A stretch of DNA of 64,000 bases from Paenibacillus_E qinlingensis. Its GTDB lineage: Bacteria > Bacillota > Bacilli > Paenibacillales > NBRC-103111. Where the stretch lies: positions 306,011 through 370,010 of the forward strand of contig NZ_JAQIVH010000041.1 in assembly GCF_028746185.1 (NCBI RefSeq), read 5' to 3'. A program made the translations under genes and the position numbers. The notes under the pieces were generated by a model that did not search any database, was not told the DNA's origin, and saw only the letters and a program-made list of their open reading frames with translations. Shown piece after piece: positions 61,402 to 64,000 of this stretch (position 1 is its first letter; each line of letters begins with the position of its first letter).

Positions 61402-62538
61402 ATGGACATCATGGATTTACTATTCGGTGAATTAGCTTCGTTTCTATCACATGCCATGATCGTTGTCATCATTGCGCTCATGATTGTGATCTCACTGCGT
61501 TTGTTTTTAGACCGACGCAAAAAAGCGTATATGTCCATGACGATATCGCTTATATTCGTCGGCATCCATTATTTGCTTCAAATGTATTTCATGCTAAGCG
61601 GCAGCAACACGAGCGTCACTGCTTACTCCCAGATCATGCTCAAAATTATTTCATTTGTACTTATAAATATGGGGATTTACCAATTATATAATCGCACAAA
61701 TCGCAAGCAATATATATTTTTCTACGGCTTAATCGTGATGGGATTCGTCGTTTCTACACTTCACTATATCGTTCCAAATCTATACAACGGGACGGAGCAT
61801 CAAGTTCGTCTTTTGCAGGATATTGGACTTGAGTTATATGTATTCGTGCTCATCTTTCTCTGTTTCTATATGATTCCACCCTACATAGGTCAGCAAATGA
61901 AATATCAACTGGCTTTGACGATTTACTTTTTGTTCCAGACGTCACAGCTTCTAAATACATATGTGTATAATGATGCGCAGCCGGTGCTTATCTTAGCTGT
62001 CAATATCCTGCCCATCATCTATTACTTTCTCTTATTTTTGATTCTCTTTGAACGTGTCGTTGAGCTCATGCAAGCCATCTACAATTCATCTATTACAGAC
62101 GGCTTAACTCGCCTTTATAATCGTAAATTTTTTTACAATCGTGTTACCCAACATGTACAGCGTCATTTGCCTATCTATGTGTTGTTTAGCGACATTGATA
62201 ACTTCAAGAAGCTGAATGATACACAAGGGCATCAAATGGGCGACAATGTACTTAAACAGGTTGCTCAAATTATGAAAGATGAAGCGGAAGAATGCGGGAT
62301 TGCCGGTCGCTACGGCGGTGAAGAAATGGTTGTGCTCGTCTCTGATCCGAGTGTGAAAATGGAAACCTTTGCTGAACGTATTCGCAGTCGCATTGAAAAA
62401 GAAACGATCGTTACCGCTAGCATCGGATATAGCAAGTACAAGAACGGACTAAGTGCCGAAGAACTCATCAAACAAGCGGATGAAGCGATGTATCGTGCCA
62501 AAACGACCGGAAAGAACAAGGTAGTTAAATTCTCTTAA
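61402..62538 (+). CDS. Membrane diguanylate cyclase (GGDEF domain)
   Basis: The ATG at 61402 with GGAGG 5 nt upstream is chosen; the TTG at 61390 lies before that site. The first about 210 residues form six or seven membrane segments, then a GGDEF domain follows: SSITDGLTRLYNRKFFYN, FSDIDNFKKLNDTQGHQMGD and GRYGGEEM. The catalytic loop is GGEEM rather than GGEEF. No RxxD inhibitory site is seen five residues before it, so product inhibition may be absent. A TATAAT box at 61353-61358 is a likely -10. The product, cyclic-di-GMP, is the ligand of the riboswitch at 17.5 kb. Confidence 0.92.
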   Translation: MDIMDLLFGELASFLSHAMIVVIIALMIVISLRLFLDRRKKAYMSMTISLIFVGIHYLLQMYFMLSGSNTSVTAYSQIMLKIISFVLINMGIYQLYNRTNRKQYIFFYGLIVMGFVVSTLHYIVPNLYNGTEHQVRLLQDIGLELYVFVLIFLCFYMIPPYIGQQMKYQLALTIYFLFQTSQLLNTYVYNDAQPVLILAVNILPIIYYFLLFLILFERVVELMQAIYNSSITDGLTRLYNRKFFYNRVTQHVQRHLPIYVLFSDIDNFKKLNDTQGHQMGDNVLKQVAQIMKDEAEECGIAGRYGGEEMVVLVSDPSVKMETFAERIRSRIEKETIVTASIGYSKYKNGLSAEELIKQADEAMYRAKTTGKNKVVKFS

Positions 62539-62623
62539 AAGCAAAGACCGTCAGGATGTAACTTTCTGAACTGCACCCCAATTGTTAGACACAATCTAAC
62601 AATTGGAGGTGCAGTTTTTCTAT

Positions 62624-63130
62624 ATGTCCAAATTAACACCACAAGAAAAAATACAAGCTGCAAGAAGGTACCTTGAGGGAAAGGAAAGTCAGGATACCGT
62701 AGCTCAAAGTGTTGGGATATCCAAAGCTATTCTTCAGACGTGGATACGTCAGTACCAAATTCAAGGAGAAGATTCTTTTAAAAAGGGCTATACAGCTTAT
62801 CCAACGGAATATAAACTGATGGTACTTAGCTATATAACCGAACATGGGACGTCTCTCCGCGAAGCAGCTGCAATCTTTAATATTCCAACACATTCTATAC
62901 TATCCCGTTGGAAGAAAGAGTTTAAGACAAAAGGTGGAGACGCCCTGAAATCAAAGAAAAAGGGGCGTCCATCCATGAAGAAAGATAATAAACCAACTCC
63001 ACCTGAAGGATCGAATGAGGCACTACAGGCGGAAATAGAGCGTTTGCGGATGGAGAATGCCTACTTAAAAAAGTTGAATGCCTTAGTGCAAAGCAAGGAA
63101 AAGTTACGAAGCAAATCAAAGCGCAAGTAA
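62624..63130 (+). CDS. IS150-group transposase OrfA
   Basis: The product starts MSKLTPQEKIQAARRYLEG and has two helix-turn-helix segments (SVGISKAILQTWIRQ, AAIFNIPTHSILSRW) that bind the element ends. A Lys-rich linker and a leucine-zipper-like coil (EIERLRMENAYLKKLNAL) follow. An in-frame ATG further upstream at 62603 is less likely. The A-AAA-AAG slippery heptamer lies inside the coil codons, so part of the ribosomes shift into orfB. Confidence 0.88.
   Translation: MSKLTPQEKIQAARRYLEGKESQDTVAQSVGISKAILQTWIRQYQIQGEDSFKKGYTAYPTEYKLMVLSYITEHGTSLREAAAIFNIPTHSILSRWKKEFKTKGGDALKSKKKGRPSMKKDNKPTPPEGSNEALQAEIERLRMENAYLKKLNALVQSKEKLRSKSKRK
63067..63073 (+). promoter_or_regulatory. Programmed -1 frameshift site
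   Basis: A-AAA-AAG in the orfA frame is the classical slippery heptamer of IS3-family elements. Shifting here joins the orfA coil to the orfB frame, which is open from 63019. Confidence 0.8.
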
Positions 63131-63969
63131 TCTTTGAACTAAGGCTAGACTACCCAATTACTTCATTACTCCAATTGGCTCAGATACCACGCAGTAGCTA
63201 TTATTACTGGCAGAGTACGAAAGAGCAGCCAGATAAGGATGATGAGCTCAAAGCTCGTATTACAGCCATCTACCATAAACATAAAGGTCGTTACGGTTAT
63301 CGTCGAATTACAGACGAATTGCGTAATGAAGGAAAGACTGTGAATCATAAAAAAGTGCAGCGTATCATGCATGAACTTCACTTGCAGTGTATCGTCCGCA
63401 TGAAAAAATACCGTTCGTATAAAGGAACTGTCGGAAAGATTGCGCCAAACATCTTAGAAAGGGATTTCACTGCTTCTAAACCCAACGAGAAATGGGTAAC
63501 CGACATTACCGAATTTAAGCTCTTTGGTGAGAAGTTGTATTTATCGCCTATATTGGATTTGTATAACGGGGAAATCATTACGTACACCTTGGAGTCACGT
63601 CCAGTTTATTCGCTTGTATCTAGCATGCTAGATCAAGCATTTAAGAGGCTGCATGACAATGACAGGCTTCTCATCCACTCCGATCAGGGCTGGCATTACC
63701 AGATGAGCAAATATCAACAAGCATTGAAAGAATATGGCGTTACACAAAGCATGTCACGTAAGGGAAATTGTTATGATAATGCTGTTATTGAAAGTTTCTT
63801 TGGCACCTTAAAATCAGAATTCTTATATGTACAGCAGTTTGAAAGCATAGAACAATTCAAAGTGGAGCTAGAAGAGTACATGAACTATTACAATCACGAG
63901 CGCATCAAGAAAAAACTAAAAGGCATGAGCCCGGTACAGTACCGAACTCATGCCTCACAGGCTGCATAA
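63070..63969 (+). CDS. IS150-group transposase OrfB (DDE integrase core)
   Basis: OrfB has no own start codon with a ribosome site and is made as an OrfAB fusion by the frameshift at 63067. It begins with an HTH_21-like region (GRYGYRRITDELRNEG) and then the rve integrase core with the DDE triad: Asp in NEKWVTDITEFK, Asp in LLIHSDQGWHYQ and Glu in NCYDNAVIESFFGTLKSE. It ends YYNHERIKKKLKGMSPVQYR, typical of IS150 transposases. All catalytic residues are present. Confidence 0.92.
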   Translation, partial: KVECLSAKQGKVTKQIKAQVIFELRLDYPITSLLQLAQIPRSSYYYWQSTKEQPDKDDELKARITAIYHKHKGRYGYRRITDELRNEGKTVNHKKVQRIMHELHLQCIVRMKKYRSYKGTVGKIAPNILERDFTASKPNEKWVTDITEFKLFGEKLYLSPILDLYNGEIITYTLESRPVYSLVSSMLDQAFKRLHDNDRLLIHSDQGWHYQMSKYQQALKEYGVTQSMSRKGNCYDNAVIESFFGTLKSEFLYVQQFESIEQFKVELEEYMNYYNHERIKKKLKGMSPVQYRTHASQAA

Positions 63970-64000
63970 CATAAATGTCTAACTTTTGGGGGTCAGTTCA

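Larger units (their letters stand above)
62567..64000 (+). mobile_element. IS3-family insertion sequence, IS150 group
   Basis: The element has terminal inverted repeats TGAACTGCACCCCAATTGTT (left) and, reading inward from base 64000, TGAACTGACCCCCAAAAGTT (right). It carries orfA and orfB joined by a -1 frameshift. At 1434 bp it is the normal size for the group. Both ends and both frames look intact, so it may be active. The right end is the last base of the window, so the target duplication cannot be checked. The left flank ends ACTTTC. Confidence 0.92.

Overview
The window looks like a chromosome segment of a Paenibacillus-type spore-forming Firmicute. The support is indirect but consistent: YesM/YesN and LplB/LplC-type sugar-uptake modules, a lipM - yqhH - yqhG - yqzE neighbourhood like that of Bacillus subtilis, a yhaO-yhaN pair, a class II (B12-dependent) ribonucleotide reductase, a relic of a sporulation sigma factor, strong AGGAGG-type ribosome binding sites and moderate GC content.

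Region by region. (1) 1-9.1 kb, all minus strand: an extracytoplasmic solute-binding lipoprotein (cut by the window edge), two sugar-type ABC permeases, a YesM-like histidine kinase with a YesN-like AraC response regulator, and a CehA/McbA-type PHP-fold metallohydrolase. Together they read as a sensed uptake-and-cleavage locus for an unknown substrate. (2) 9.7-13.1 kb: a soluble chemoreceptor with a small partner protein, and a membrane-anchored polysaccharide deacetylase. (3) 13.1-17.4 kb: gene-poor and full of relics, including a SUKH (SMI1/KNR4) pseudogene, a LysM-like protein and an unidentified broken gene. (4) 17.4-22.6 kb: the most interesting unit. A 47-bp perfect palindrome overlaps a near-consensus promoter. 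This is followed by a class I cyclic-di-GMP riboswitch with an intrinsic terminator, a transmembrane chemoreceptor, and a one-module adenylation-carrier-reductase NRPS-like enzyme. (5) 22.7-25.1 kb: a graveyard with an ABC ATPase fragment, a sigma-K-like fragment and Tn7-like tniB/tniQ remnants.

(6) 25.4-32.1 kb: nrdJ, a D-amino-acid transaminase and a decaying TrpXYZ-type ABC system (binding protein without signal peptide, frameshifted permease, intact ATPase). (7) 32.5-41.0 kb, minus strand: a second sugar ABC system with a membrane-bound AraC regulator and a secreted beta-helix protein, probably for plant-polysaccharide fragments. (8) 41.4-55.5 kb: mostly housekeeping and small conserved genes (lipM, yqhH, yqhG, yqzE, a Bax-inhibitor-1 protein, tRNA-Leu, cbiZ, xpt, a DedA protein, a YkvI-like permease) separated by well-formed terminators, plus a triplicated 61-bp repeat. 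(9) 55.5-62.5 kb: the yhaN/yhaO DNA-repair pair, a glycosyltransferase and a membrane diguanylate cyclase. (10) 62.6-64.0 kb: an intact IS150-group IS3-family element whose right end coincides with the last base of the window.

The cyclic-di-GMP riboswitch and the diguanylate cyclase suggest that chemosensing and production of the NRPS-like metabolite respond to cyclic-di-GMP. All functions are assigned by motif reading; no database search was run.
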